From Whitmania pigra (Eukaryota; Annelida; Clitellata; Hirudinida; Haemopidae), in NCBI GenBank assembly GCA_021613335.1, contig JAJTWR010000311.1:62001-126000 (forward strand): a DNA stretch of 64,000 nt, given 5' to 3'. Below are positions 1-12,810 of the stretch, in pieces. The translations under genes were made by a program, and so were the position numbers. Within the stretch, counting starts at the first letter, position 1. Each line of letters starts with the position of its first letter. A model generated the notes under the pieces. That model was not told the origin of the DNA and ran no database searches. It saw only the letters and a list, made by a program, of their open reading frames with translations.

Positions 1-519
1 AAATTCCTTGTTCTGCATTTTCATACAACCTTCTTCTTAATGGTTTACAACATTTAAGCAATAATCACACAATGGTGCTGCTCTCGACCATCCGAAAATT
101 TCGGGAATCCCGGCAATACCGCTTTCGCTATTAGAAGTTACACATCCAATAGCCATTAAAAAAAATCTAGCTAAAAAATTAGTCTAAATATAGGTTATTA
201 AATCAGTGAATGCATGTGTTTATAATATTTATCCCGTGCGATAGTTAGTTAATGAAAATTTTTATTCTGTTTCTGCTATCGCCAAACTTTGACTTATGTT
301 CCTAAGTGCATTAAATGTCAAGGCGGTATGAAGCCTAATTGCGATCGGTTTATTGAGGCAAAACTTCCACATTTTCCATCTGCCCTTGATTCCCCTGCTG
401 CCACATCTTAACGAAATCTAGTAAATCACAGTCAGGCGTTAACATGATTTTACAAGAAACTCGATTTTTATGGTTTTAAGATCTCTACAAATTGCTTTTG
501 TAAAAATGTTAAAATAATT
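1..519. other. 3' flank of ELAC2, no firm gene
   Basis: Downstream of the ELAC2 stop. A TTTATT at 261-266 reads AATAAA on the minus strand and is a plausible ELAC2 polyadenylation signal. On the plus strand, about 250-409 is an open stretch with a CxC, a CxxC and a further Cys, ending at a TAA at about 407-409. It could be the last exon of a gene starting left of the window, but no clear acceptor is visible. Confidence 0.35.
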
Positions 520-3500
520 TTAGACAAGTCCCTTTGCAACTTCTAAACGGAACTGCTTGTCTTCGATATTCTGCATCATTTCCTTGTAATCTTCTTCATA
601 AATGACTTTATAGGCGGGCATGAACTTTGGAAGCTGGTGAAGGTCGCTCATTTTCACCTGAAAGATTTGAGGATTTGTTATCATTCTCGGGTTCTTAATC
701 AGCTTATAATTAATATTATATAAATAATTAACTGCTGCAGTTTTGAAGTAATTTATGTCGTCAATTTACATAAAATTTGAAACAAAATAAAATTAATATT
801 AAATGTGATTTAAAAAAAAAATTTGTATTTGATGAAGTGCATTATCATGCACAAGTATTATTAGTGTCTCATGGCAAGCAATTGTAAAATGCACTTCAAA
901 CATTAGAGAAATGTCAACAATCTAATGTTAAAGATCATCTTTTAAAACTCTGCAACTCACAATCATGTTGTCGAAGGCAACACCAACGTTGTCTGAAAAC
1001 TCTTTGGAGAATAAAGGCACCTTGTCGTACCTTTGGCTGAAGTGGGTGAGCATGATAAACTTAGCTCTCATCTTTTTGCCCACTTCAATTGCTTGATCTG
1101 AGGTGCTGTTTTTAATAATCATCTTTAAATGGCTGAAACTCGATCGAACAAAAATCAGCTAAGAAAACAATTTACCTGTGACGTTTGAATCTGGCCTCTT
1201 CGAGTTTGCTGCTGTCAAAGGTGGCTTCGTGTATAAGAAGATCGCAATCGTGACCTAAAATTAATTTATTAATTTATTCACACTAATGTTTTATTCATGG
1301 GAGCATTTTCATTTGTATATTTTAAACTGAGGCACCAATCACAAGCAAACAGTTAGATAACTAATTAAACATGAATTTTTAAGCATCGTATGTTTCTTTA
1401 ACAAATAAAACAACAATAGCAACACATCCAACCTGCTCGGATGAGTTCGTGCGAAGGCATCGTGTCACCGGAATAAACCATTTTCCATCCCTTGTTGTGC
1501 TTCAATACAACTCCGTGAGGGAATTGAGAGTGCTGAACTTTCACTGTTTGTACCTGTTTACAAACATTAGTTGTGCTGATGTGTGTTATGTTCAATATTA
1601 ATGTGAATTATATTGTCTACCATTCTTATTTGTTGGCAATAGCTCAAAATATTATAATCCAACACATTATAATAGCCTCAACTGATTACCAGACACCACT
1701 GAGACATGGCTTTAGACAAGCAAATAAAGATAAGAAAGCCCATTTAGAAGGAATAGTAATTTGAATTTGAAATTCAAGAATTATAATTTTAAACATCCAT
1801 GGCATTACCTTCTCAAACCCAAACAAATCCAACAGTTTATTGTAGCTCTCTGGCTTTTGAGAATCATCTTTAAGCAGGCATTCAGCAGGTATAAAGCTGA
1901 AAATAATAAACAATATTCAGTTGTGTCACCTAAAAATGGTGTAAATACAAACATAAAGTGCATGCAAAGTCGAAACGAGTACAATTACCTGATCAGCTCA
2001 TTGATGGGAATGTCATCATCCGAGATGGCTGAATACCACTCCGACAGAGCCCCCGGAGCCACCACAATGAGATGCTCGTAGTCGATTCCTCGAGCGTCGA
2101 AGCATTTTTTTCTGTCCATTGCAAATCCAATCAAGCCCTGTCGAAAGAAAAACAATTAAATAGCTAGTTAAATATTAATAACTAATAACATTAATAAATC
2201 ACATCTTTTAACTAACAAGGTGATGATCAGCATGCAGATGAGAAATAAAGATGGCCTTCAACTTCATCAATCTCTTCTCACTTTCCTCCGGACCATAAAG
2301 TCGGTACAACTGACCACAGGAATTCTCACCACAGTCCAGAATTATGCTTGCCTCCTCCCTTTGGAGTAACACGTGTATTGATTTAATTTTTAAGAACACG
2401 TGGATCGATTCGGATCAATTTGCTTTTCATAAACCAAAGAACATCGGCTCACCCTACGTTAACCACGATGCAACTGACATTCCTGTATTTGTTCGGAACG
2501 GCAGACCCGGTACCGAGGAAAACAATTTCGGGGTCCTCGGGAGTTGTTAGCTTCCTTTCCATTCCTGGATATTTAATATCGCATTTGCACATGCAATTCA
2601 ACATTTGCACGAGTAACACTTTATTATTAAAGCAACATTGTCATTCTAATTAAATAGAATCTAACCTTTTAAAAATGAATTTTAAAAATAAAATTAAACA
2701 AATGAGAGTGAAACATGATTTGGCACAACATTTGTTTGCAAACCTTCGTAATTCTTTTTCCAAACTTTTAAAAATTCTTGAGCCGACTCATTAAGTGTGT
2801 CTTTCAGGAACTTGTCTGTGTCCAAATGAAGACATTGGTCTCTGTTTGTTACATCATCGCAAGGTCACAAAACTACAGGACTGCACGAATTCAAGTATGA
2901 CACTCACTCTGCAAAAGGTTGTTCTGAGCTAGGGCGATAGAGGTACCTCGTGTTCGTGCGTGCGTAGTGCACCAAGTCTTTGTCTTCGTTCTTTATGACG
3001 AGGTGGTCTTTTGAATTGATGAAGTGACTCTAAATAGGATGTCAATGCTATTTAACAATGTTGCCATTTAATAATAATATAATTCAGTGAAGCAACTCTT
3101 TTTAACCTCAGGATGAACTGAATGCGGAAGAAGGGGGAATATGAACGGATGAACGAGATTCCTAGCCGCCTGCACCCGATGCATGGCCTCCGTGTCCAAC
3201 GACGAGCAGAGGTCGTTCAGCACCATGTGCCGGGCACTCGGACCAAACCTTAAAGATTTAAATTGTTTAAATTTCTGAAGTTAATCATTGAGGTCTCCCT
3301 GAACATTGAGAAGCACCAACTTTTTCATCCATTCTACATAAAGAGGGTGGGCCATGACCGACGAACGGGTAAAGTGAACGACGAGGCAAATGTTTGAACT
3401 GCAGTGCAAAAGTTCGGGAGAGGAGATTAAACTGTCGAGGTGATCGATGCTCGGACACTCGACAACTGTCAAACAAATATTTGATTTCAATTTATTTTAG

Positions 3501-5692
3501 GTTAAACATTAGGATAAAAATACTCCATCTGTGAAGTACTTTTGACAAGTATGCATTACTGAATAAAAAAATATAAATGCTACTCTAATTCCAAATGTTT
3601 GAACAAAGAATAAAACAATGAAAAGGAAACAATTAAACTTAATTTGGTTATTAATCGTTAATGCTCACCTAGGAAGGGATCATTTGGATCCTTCGGAGTC
3701 AAAATATCATCGGGTTTTATCTGAAATGAAGGCATTAAAATGTCTAATTGTTTTAATTAAAATTAACTTTAATAATTTGAAATTTATTTTTTGTTTTTAT
3801 TATGCTTAATAATTTTTATGAGACAAGAAATTATTACTCACAACTCGGTCTGTTCCTGGCAGCACGACTTCCTTTTCCTCCTTCAAAATGGCCAAAAGAG
3901 GTCCTCTGCATTAAAAGGATATGTACAAGGTATGAGCTAATAACATTCAAAGCAATAATTGTGCACAACATCGTTGATTTATTTAGCAAATGCCATGAAT
4001 GCACTTACACTGGAACGCCAAACTCGACGCACTTTTCTAGATCGACATTTCGAGGTTTAGCGTGAGGCTGAAATAAGAAAGATCATCGTCACGACCGGTG
4101 CTGACATCATTTCAAATAATATAAAATGTTTCGATGCCAAAATGATTTTTAATCAGAAATCGAGAAATTTACTTTGCATAGATAAGCAATGGCTTCTTCG
4201 GCATTCTTTTCCTTGGCATCGTCCGACAACTTTATCCTTTTCGGTTCATCTGAGAACAACACAACATACTGCAACCGAGAACACGACAACAAAAGTACAA
4301 AAACATGAAAGAAAAAATTTACGTTCAAGTTGTTCCTGATTCTTTTTAAGTTTTATGAAATCAATGGTCATTGCTGCGTCTGTGAGACTCGCGGAGGTAT
4401 CTTCATTCACTGCACAAACAAATGGACTAAAATACTTCTCCAACATTTACAGCACTTTTATGTAATATTAAGAATAATCATCACAACATTTTAAAAAATC
4501 AATTGACACAAAAGATTTTTGAAAATTGCTTATTGAATATTCCAAACCTATTTCAAATTTTTCAAGTTTTGAAAAACTTCTTGATGAGGCTAGATGATGA
4601 TTCTGCACAATTAAATTTATTGATTACTTATCTAATCACATTCAATTTCTTAATTTACTCATTAATAGAAAATCAACATTAAATTAAGCCGATTACAAAC
4701 AAAAAATTTTACTGACAACTCCAGGAGGCCCATATAAATGCAATTTCTTGACATCTGCTGTCTCTAATGTCAAACATGCACCTGATGAATATTAAATATT
4801 ATTATTTTATTAGTAGTAGTTTACTTATTTGGAGAAATTTCTTAATCCAACATCTGCTCACCTATTAGCCCTCCAACATTTTCCCACTTCCCACTAGTGA
4901 AAAAAATTCTATTCGTTCCTCTCAATTTTCTGGAATAAAAACAAAGTGAGTGTGATCATTGATCTTTAATTAAATAATGTAATTAAAATTTAATTTGTAT
5001 GTTCAGCACTGAACTTGACAAATGAAATTTATTTTACCTGTGTTCTGTTGAAATTCTTTGAGTACCTTCTCCACAGTTGAACATATATCTGTAAAGCCAA
5101 TACGACTTTCGTCATGATAGTAAGAAACATACATGCAGGAGTTCAATTGGCTACATTTCTGCTTGCGGCAGTGATGGCAAGAGTCATGTTTGCAACCCAA
5201 CCTACAATGCCAGGGAGCGTCATCCAGTAGGGATTATACATATAGTAGAAATTAAAAATTGACATTTTATCCAATTGATACTCAAAAAATTGACTAGAAT
5301 TATTGAACATCACCAAATTTATCATCTTCAAAATTTTGTTATTGTGAATTCAAGTGATCCTTCAAGTACTTTTCAATAATATGATCATTTTTAACAAACT
5401 CCAATGATGTAATAGCGATTACTTTTACATGAACACACCACATGGTGCAAAACTTAACGTACTTGCAATGTGATGTATTCACAACCAAACACTTTGGTGT
5501 CCCTGCAAACCCATGGCCAATAGCAGAAATGTCAATGGTACATGGAATGCCCGTCAATTTGTCCTTTTTCCCTTTCTTTTGAATGTTAATAGTCAAATTT
5601 CTCTTCATCATCGTTCTACTAGACAATTGGAGTAAATCTCTCGAAAATTTGCGAAGTAACATGAATATATCCAATATAAAAGTAACGCCCAA
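520..5692 (-). CDS. ELAC2: Zinc phosphodiesterase ELAC2 (long-form tRNase Z), 22 coding exons
   Basis: Endonuclease that removes the 3' trailer of precursor tRNAs in nucleus and mitochondria. Exons (high to low): 5463-5692, 5038-5088, 4862-4929, 4717-4781, 4548-4602, 4323-4409, 4173-4249, 4009-4067, 3842-3905, 3669-3720, 3321-3465, 3107-3248, 2908-3029, 2744-2841, 2453-2564, 2217-2358, 1989-2137, 1809-1896, 1433-1553, 1176-1254, 961-1132, 520-657. They sum to 2316 bp, 771 aa (human about 826). The N-terminal pseudo-metallo-beta-lactamase half shows [11 protein letters not shown] and ENVGGLIG. The C-terminal catalytic half shows [14 protein letters not shown], the zinc motif HLHADHH (about residue 518), YSGDTMP, LLIHEAT and HFSQRY, in the family order. 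A second ATG at 5660-5662 would give a Leu/Arg/Ser-rich presequence ([15 protein letters not shown]) that looks mitochondrial; a later MMK pair could start a nuclear form. The 4717 donor could instead lie 3 bp away without changing frame. Confidence 0.95.
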
Positions 5693-6046
5693 AAGTTACA
5701 AATTTAGAATGAAATTCATGCAATCTTTAGAAATCGATTTCAAAATATCAACATCAAAACATAAGTTTTTAAAATGCAACGAATACAAAATATAAATACA
5801 ATAAAATAAATAAAATTTTATAGACACATAAATAAAACTTTGTATTTTACTACTATAGTTTTAAATTAAATTTAAAATAAATTACATTTACGTCACATTA
5901 TTTGAAACAAAATGTTTGTAAAATATGACCTGATTATACAAAAAACTGTAAAACTATTATACATTTATTGAAATGAATCATTCATAGAAATTTGGGGTAC
6001 CCGAATTTTGTGTTTTGCCGTATTGTTTACTTTAAAGACCTTAAAT
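5693..6046. promoter_or_regulatory. Candidate bidirectional promoter between ELAC2 and a C2H2 gene
   Basis: The two start codons are divergent and about 354 bp apart, so both transcripts must start in this AT-rich interval. No obvious TATA box or CpG cluster is visible. That it acts as a shared promoter is inferred from the head-to-head arrangement alone. Confidence 0.5.
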
Positions 6047-7173
6047 ATGGATCAGGAGAAAGTTCATTTAAAGCAATTATTAATTGATACAATTTCATTG
6101 TTATGTAAGAACGGTCTTTCGTATAATCGTTTCTTAAAAATTGAGGGAGTTATAGGAATAACCGTTGACCAAACGGCATTCATAGTTCATATCGATCAGG
6201 AAATGTCAGAATATAATGAGGGTGGAGAAAATGTAAGGGAAGTAGAAAGGGTTGATTTAAATTTACAAAACCTTGATAACAAAGACGCCAACAAACCAGA
6301 TCAAGCTATTGAAATTGGCGAAGAAGCTTTTGAACCTCAGAATGATTCCCATAAAGTTGGAAACACCAGCTTTGAAATGGGAAACAACATACCGGAAAAT
6401 ACGACCTTCGAATCTACACAAATGCCAGCAAAACTTTGCTACACCAATGCCCAGCAGCCAAGGAAGAGGCCTCACAGGGTAACCAGGCCAGCTCCCTGTG
6501 GTGACTACAAACCACCACTGAACGAGAGTCACTGGCCTGAAGGGAGCTACCAACATCCTGGAGACATAAAATTTGATGAAAACAATGTAATTATTTCTTC
6601 TCCATTTTGCTTCTTTTTGTTTTAAAGCTTTTCACACCAAAATTTAGCAAACACTGACCTGATCTCATGTGGAATAACCATCACATGAATTAGTTTTTAT
6701 TAGCACCATTGTGACGAGTATTTTTGAATTAATCAATTCTATTAGATAACAAAATGGGAACCAGGAGAGAAGTTGGCAGGATTTTTTTATGATGAAGAAA
6801 ACTCCTCTGGCAACAATTCACTGGCTCAGGACATTCAAAGCATTAAAAAATTTCGAAGTTTAAGCCCGAAACTGAGACCTTTTGCGTGCCAGTATCCCGA
6901 TTGCGGCAGAACGTTCATCAGGAAAGACCACTTGGTTCGACATCAAAGATCCTACCACGGCAAGCAGTGGGGCGTTGACAGCCAGGTAATTCTAAACCGG
7001 ATTACGATTAATTTTCAAAAAAGCACACAAAAAAAAGGCTTGAATGTCACGTGCTTAACTAATAATGTTCGCAGGTGGTGTTTCACTGCAACCATTGCAA
7101 CAGACAGTTCTACAAGACGTTCTCTCTCAACAGACACATGGCAGAAGCGCACGGCATCATCAATCAAACTTAG
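6047..7173 (+). CDS. Two-finger C2H2 zinc finger protein, 3 exons
   Basis: Probable nucleic-acid-binding protein of 292 aa; the orthologue is not recognised. Exons 6047-6586, 6746-6985 and 7075-7173 join in phase 0 (540+240+99 bp). Residues 1-50 form a hydrophobic/charged module (LLIDTISLLCKNGLSYNRF and following) also seen at the start of uncharacterised animal zinc-finger proteins. A Gln/Asn/Glu-rich linker with a basic patch (QPRKRPHRVTR) follows. Finger 1, in exon 2, is C-x4-C-x12-H-x4-H (ACQYPDCGRTF). Finger 2, in exon 3, is C-x2-C-x12-H-x4-H (FHCNHCNRQF). An AATAAA near 7377 may end the transcript. An in-frame TTG upstream (6008) is unlikely to be the start; the first ATG is 6047. Tail-to-tail with BORCS8. 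Confidence 0.8.
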
Positions 7174-7877
7174 TTTATTTTCCGTTTAACTGTCGGACAT
7201 TCTCAATCATCGTATGCTCTTTGTTCATAATTGTTCATTTGTTTGTGGAATGCCATTTTAATTACTTTGAGTCGACCAGAAGAATTTAACAAGATCATCG
7301 GTTGTTTTGTTTTATTTTGACTTCCCCAAAAACATTGGGACGCGAGGATATTTTGTAGAACATGGCATTTAATTTGAAAATAAACTCGAGTTAAGTCGAT
7401 GCTTGGAACATTTCATTTGACGGGAACAACCACAATTTTTATAATTAGCCATTCCTCATTGAGTGTTCTAAAAATTGGAGTTTAAAATGAGAAAATCTGA
7501 TCTTGAAGAAATGTGATGAAAAATATTCCAACCATAGATTGACCATCAGTAGGGGGATTGTTAGTTTGTGCTCCCTCTGCAGTATTTACAACATTTCTAG
7601 GATATGAGGATGATGCCAACCTTGACTGCCTGAAAAATGGTTCATTCCACATTGTTGGTGTAATTGCCTGACTAGACTTTAATAGCATTAGGACATCATC
7701 AAAAACAGATTGGGATGTTGAAGTATGAGACTTAGCATTAAGGTAATATGAAATTGCTCAGGAGTCAATAGCAACAATTTAAAATAATATAAAGATTTTT
7801 ACAAAGTGAAGATGGTACCGTTATATTATGTTGTAAGAAAAGAAATAATCCTTAGCATAATTATTAGTAAGTGGTGC
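7174..7877. other. 3' UTRs / intergenic between the C2H2 gene and BORCS8
   Basis: Convergent 3' ends. An open stretch at 7482-7688 (-) has no splice borders or family resemblance and probably lies in the BORCS8 3' UTR. Nothing else seen. Confidence 0.5.
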
Positions 7878-8727
7878 CTACTCCTTCTTCTTCATGTTTT
7901 TGTGTTTTAATTGCTGCCTCATGAACATGGCATTCTTCAAAAGATCTTGAATATTTTTGAAGTGTACACTGCTCGATTCCATGCACTTCACAGCACTACA
8001 AAAGACGTTCATGACAGAGATTCAATTATAATGAGATTTTTAAATAGGATTTTCCAAAAGAAGCATGCATTGTAAGTAACAATTAATGGAAATATGCTAA
8101 ACCCAACAAAACATGAGTATTAAAGTTGATCAGTTATGACAAAAACTAACTTGATGGCATCTTCAGTACCGAATACTGCTCCCTGAATGTTTTTTTGAAG
8201 TTTGGCCATTTCACACTATTATTGGAATAATAATTGTTCATAGAATAATTCTAATATCTTAAAAGTTAAAAAAAGAACTCAATAATCATACCTTTCTCTC
8301 CACAAGTGGAGGTAGAGTTGCTCTGACATGTTCCTGAATGCGAAACAATGCCAATGATGGCTCATTTACTATTAGATTGATGTTGTCCGAAAATTTGTCT
8401 GCAACTGAAAAATTGAAGCAGTGGGATAGTATAATCAATACCATTTAGCTAAAAAGCCCCTTTCCAATACTTAATATTAATTATAAGATAATTTAACATT
8501 TCAAAGTAATTTTAATAACCTTAAAATGTCCACCATTCATCGTATAATGTCTTAAAACGTCCAATAAATGTAGACACAAATTAAATGCTACAACTTACAA
8601 TCACATGGTCCTATGTGCCACTATGTATTAAAATAATTAAATTCAAAATTAAAACTTAATATAATCGCTCTCAACCTTTGAATGCCCTGTTTTCCAAATC
8701 GGCTAACGTTACTTCCCCAGAATTCAT
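7878..8727 (-). CDS. BORCS8: BORC complex subunit 8 (BORCS8/MEF2BNB), 4 exons
   Basis: Subunit of the BLOC-one-related complex on the cytosolic face of lysosomes, which recruits ARL8 and drives lysosome movement toward the periphery. Exons 8676-8727, 8292-8404, 8151-8215 and 7878-7995 total 348 bp, 115 aa (human 119). Family hallmarks in order: DKFSDNINLIVNEPSLALFR (human VxDKFTESVYVLANEPSVALYR), QEHVRATLPPLVERK, IQGAVFGTEDA, AVKCMESSSVHFKNIQDLLK, and a basic tail. It is short and helical with no membrane segment. The start ATG at 8725-8727 is the only one in frame before the conserved region. Confidence 0.93.
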
Positions 8728-10296
8728 CGTGAGCAACCTCCAGCTGATCCAAAATTAGGTAAACAATGATTCCCGATTCACTAAAAAGTATTGATTCGAG
8801 CGGTAACGTTTTGAAAAAATAAGTTAATTGTCGGATTTGGACATTAGCGTCAGTTCTCTAAATTTCAAGCTATGTTTTAGGAACCAATATACGACAATCA
8901 TTAAATACTGGATTTCATTAACCCCTATAATTTTTGGATTAAGATATTTTCACTGAATTATTTAAAATTAAGCAACCCATTTTCTTGGCTAAATTTCTAA
9001 AACTAATAAAACTTGTGTATACTGACTACCAATCGTATGAAGTACGAAACACATGCCAGTCCAACCCCGACAAACAAAACGGGGCCTCAAACCACTTTCA
9101 GTAGCGTTTAAATAATATCATGTAAGCTGATTGCGCTGGTTTTCCAATTGTTGAAATTCCTCAAGCGACTCCTCGAACCAATCATTAAAAACACATAGGA
9201 TTAACAAAAGGCGCTACCCTGGACAAGATCTAAAGCTTTCGAAGAATCACAGCAAAGGCATCATACTTAAACTACCGTCTAAAGCATTTCGACCCTCTCT
9301 AAATCTTTCACAAACAGCACAACTTACCGACTTGTATCTAAGCAGAGAAAGAGCGTTAAAATAAGAGTGTTCAACCTTATGAGGTTTAAAAGGCATAACT
9401 TAGACATTGGAGTCTATTATTGTCAGTGCAAATTATTTTCCAAACAATTAGGTATAAGTGGCTCCAAAGATGTCCAATAAGAAATTATCAAGCTATAAAT
9501 CACCTACAGTGGCTCTAATAACACCTCACCTCACAAATTACAAAGTAAAAAAATAAGTTAAAACGTCTAAAATTCTAAGCTAACATTCTCTAAAGCATGA
9601 ATTCAATTGCAAACACCACTAAATTTATTAAGAGTAAAACAGCAAAACAAAGATATGAACATCCACAGACGACTAGTTGGCATGAAATAAAACTTTGACA
9701 TTACAGTCACAAGCCTGCAATATGCTACAAATCAAATTCTCAATGCAGAAGTGGAACTGACAAAATGAATTTCACATTTGAATGGTCACCATCATTAAAA
9801 TCTAAGCAAGCAAACGTCCACCGCATGAAATGCCTTAAATTGAGGTCGTCATAGCAAGCAAGGGATACTTCACGGCTTCTCCGTATCTCGGTAACAAGCA
9901 AGATAGACAAAACAAAACACATCCAGATTGAAGCCAACAATTTCTGCAAAGCAAATGGATAATGTTTTTCAATGCTGAGCTTAAACTCCATTATTGACAC
10001 AACAAGTAAGAGAATCATTTATGTACAATGAATGAGATTTATTCTGTTCACTAGAAATTTTTCTTTGTGAAGAAATAACATGCCAAATAAGGGACAAGAG
10101 ATGACGTTTCTGATGTCGCTATAACATTTTGGAATGAAGACATGATAAAAGTGTTGCAATCACTTCTGCCATGTTTATAAATTTAAATAATTAACCGATC
10201 GATTAATCCCCCCGACAACATAACTCAAACACTTCCACCAACGCATCTACTGACCAAAACCTGATTTCCTACAATTTGGTCGTCACGGTAACGGAT
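8728..10296. other. Intergenic, no supported gene
   Basis: AT-rich single-copy-looking DNA. A 92-residue open frame at 9740-10018 (-) has one hydrophobic stretch (MCFVLSILLV) and a possible internal acceptor, but no family resemblance. It lies downstream of the probable PAFAH polyadenylation signal (TTTATT near 10036, AATAAA on the minus strand). I do not call it a gene. Confidence 0.4.
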
Positions 10297-12046
10297 TCAT
10301 ATTTCGGCCTCGCTGGCAGACATGGCATCGGCAGAGAGGAAGTTCTTGAGAAGAGTTTGAATCTCATCGAGGAGAGGCTCCAGAAGCTTCCTGTAGCCCT
10401 GCCTGGTCAGATGGAGATAGTCGTACATGTCGAGGTGGCTGATGCTTCCGTCAGAAGAGTTGATGAAGACGTTCGGGTCGACGTCGAAGAAAAAAACGTT
10501 CGGAATCCCAGAGACGCTGGCACTCACTCCGCTGTTGATGTGATTGATTTTCTTCCTCAGGGGGTTGTCAAACTGGCCTCTCGGAGGGATGCCCTTCACA
10601 AATAAAAATGGAACGATCGGTTTAAAATAAGGAAGTATTCGTTGTTCCTGGAATGCGTATATTAACAAATTAGCACGAATGTTGCACATGACATATCAGG
10701 GAAAGGAAATTGTTAAACTATCGAACATAAGTAATAAAACTTTGGTAAGGATAATAAATAAATTATAATAAGACCTTAATAATCAGGAAACAGGAACTTC
10801 AAAACAATCAATTGCAAAGCTTTTTCTGAACATTACTTAATAAAGTTGGTAAACTGCTTCAATCAAAATGTGTCAAATGAGAATAAATAAATTACTTGAG
10901 GAAATAAGGAATAGTTATGAGTGACCGTATATTAATTCAATTAGTCACAAATACTAATGGTTATCAACATTAACATTGCAATTTTAAAAAATAGAGTTAA
11001 ACAACAGATTTAGCAGATGGCTTTAATTAAAATTTGTAGCATTTATACACTTGTTACTGGCTTGCATAAATTAAAATGTCTCATGCCATGAATTGTGAGC
11101 TGAAAGCTCTCAATGCAATGATGTCAAGAAGTGATGCAACCATTCTACATTGATTTTATCCACTTTAGGACAAGGAAATCACTTGTCTCCAAAGTAATTC
11201 CATTTTTATGTTCATTTCCAAAAGATTCGCACAAATTAAATACGAAAAAACACAAATCACTGCCAATTAAACATGAAGCATCCATTTAATCGGTCGTCGT
11301 ATTTTGCATAATTTCTTCACGAAACGATTAACAACCACAAGTGAGTTCAATCATTGGCACATACACAACTGGAAATAAATAATTAATGAAACACAAAGTT
11401 GCAAACCATAACAATAATCTGAGACTGAGGTTGTTTCTTTTGGCAGGTTTTCACAATCTCAAGAATGCCTCCCACTATCTGATCAGGTGTATGTTCATGG
11501 TTGTTTGTGCCACAGCATATAACAATGACCTAAATTACAAGCAAAATTAAGTAGAGGAAGAGTACAAGTGAATATTAGACAAAACCTTTGGAGCAAAATC
11601 CTCGAGTTCTCCATTTTGAAGTCTCCACAATACATTTTGGGTTTGATCAGATCCTATACCAAAATTGAGGCAGTGAAGAGGTACAAACATTTTGTCCCAA
11701 AGCTTTGAAATTTAACAAAATATAGTTTCACGCAGGTGTAAAAATCAAGCATTGCATAAATACAACACAAACTTCATCTTGAGCCATCAATTGCACCAAC
11801 GAGTCCCCAATAATAACAACCTCTGGTTCCTTTTCTTTTGCTTCGGCTATGAAACGACGGTGCTAAAAGTATCAAGCGAAAAAATCAGTCGAGTCGATTA
11901 GCAGTCTTGATTGATCTCAGACTTGGTTAATGAAAATCATCGAAAAAAGTGTCCTTAAGAGCAGCAAAGAATAATACCATGCTCATCCAACGACCATCGC
12001 CCAAAACATCTTCTACCGCCGTAGGAATAGCTGCAGGATTAGACAT
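10297..12046 (-). CDS. PAFAH1B2: Platelet-activating factor acetylhydrolase IB catalytic alpha subunit, 5 exons
   Basis: SGNH-fold esterase that removes the sn-2 acetyl group of platelet-activating factor; in animals it works as a dimer bound by LIS1. Exons 11978-12046, 11773-11862, 11586-11702, 11407-11529 and 10297-10593 are all phase 0 and encode 231 aa (human about 229). The N-terminus SNPAAIPTAVEDVLGDGRWMS is almost that of human PAFAH1B2. Block I with the catalytic Ser is VVIIGDSLVQLM. Then come LHCLNFGIGSDQT, VLWRLQNGELEDFAPK, CCGTNNHEHTPDQI and LPRG-equivalent GIPPRGQFDNPLR. The catalytic Asp/His block is HLDMYDYLHLT. It cannot be assigned to alpha1 or alpha2, because the vertebrate split is probably later. 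Confidence 0.95.
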
Positions 12047-12810
12047 TTTCTAAATCCAAAACACGGGATGACGACGGCTCACCGGAATGCTGGTTGCGCA
12101 CGACTGCTACGCAAGCGCACTGATGAAGTCTGGACAGCACACTTTCAAGGATTCTAAATAATTAATTTTAAGTTTTTATTGTTTCGTTAACATTTAATCG
12201 CTACACCATACAATTAAATGTAAAAAAATTCATTTGGGTTTGCACTTTTACAAGCTGTTACGCTTAATTCGTTGTGCAGTTAAGCACAGATAACAAAAAA
12301 GACTACAATCATAACAAGGCGCACGTCTTTAGCTATTACAAATAAACAAGCAGATAATAATTAGTAAAAGTAACTTTTGTAGTGTCTATGACGCTTGTGT
12401 ACTATGAATCAACGTGCAATCTAATAATTGACTAATATCAACTCCAGACATGTCAGTTTTCTGTTACTGAAGCATCTAACTATTGCCATTGTCGACTTGA
12501 CCGGTCTAGTCAACATGAACAACACCCAACCTCGATACCACCCAAGTCAGACTTGAACAAGACCCATGTCACAAACATTTACATCTCCACAATGACTCCA
12601 ACCCACTCCACCCAATGAAAGAACCAGTGCAATTCCTTTGCAAAACCAATGTAGAGGATCACCGAAGCAAAAATCCTGATTAATGCAGTGCAACAAAACC
12701 AGTACAACTAAGCCGGTCAGTAAAACAACTAACATATCAAAGCTGGGTTTTCACTTTATTTAATGTATGAAAAAAAGTAGTTTTTAAACTTTCAAAGAAA
12801 TGTCAACTGT
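12047..12810. other. PAFAH upstream region and H2A.X 3' UTR
   Basis: On the minus strand, AATAAA (TTTATT at 12755-12760 on +) lies about 50 bp past the H2A.X stop. No histone stem-loop is visible. A C/A-rich stretch at about 12480-12600 has no clear open frame. Confidence 0.5.

Noticed and set aside
5143..5331. Open frame within ELAC2 with a hydrophobic segment
   Set aside because: It lies in the intron between ELAC2 exons 1 and 2. The true second exon (5038-5088) uses another frame ([11 protein letters not shown]).
9740..10018. 92-residue minus-strand frame with one hydrophobic segment
   Set aside because: No splice context or family resemblance, and it lies beyond the likely PAFAH polyadenylation signal.
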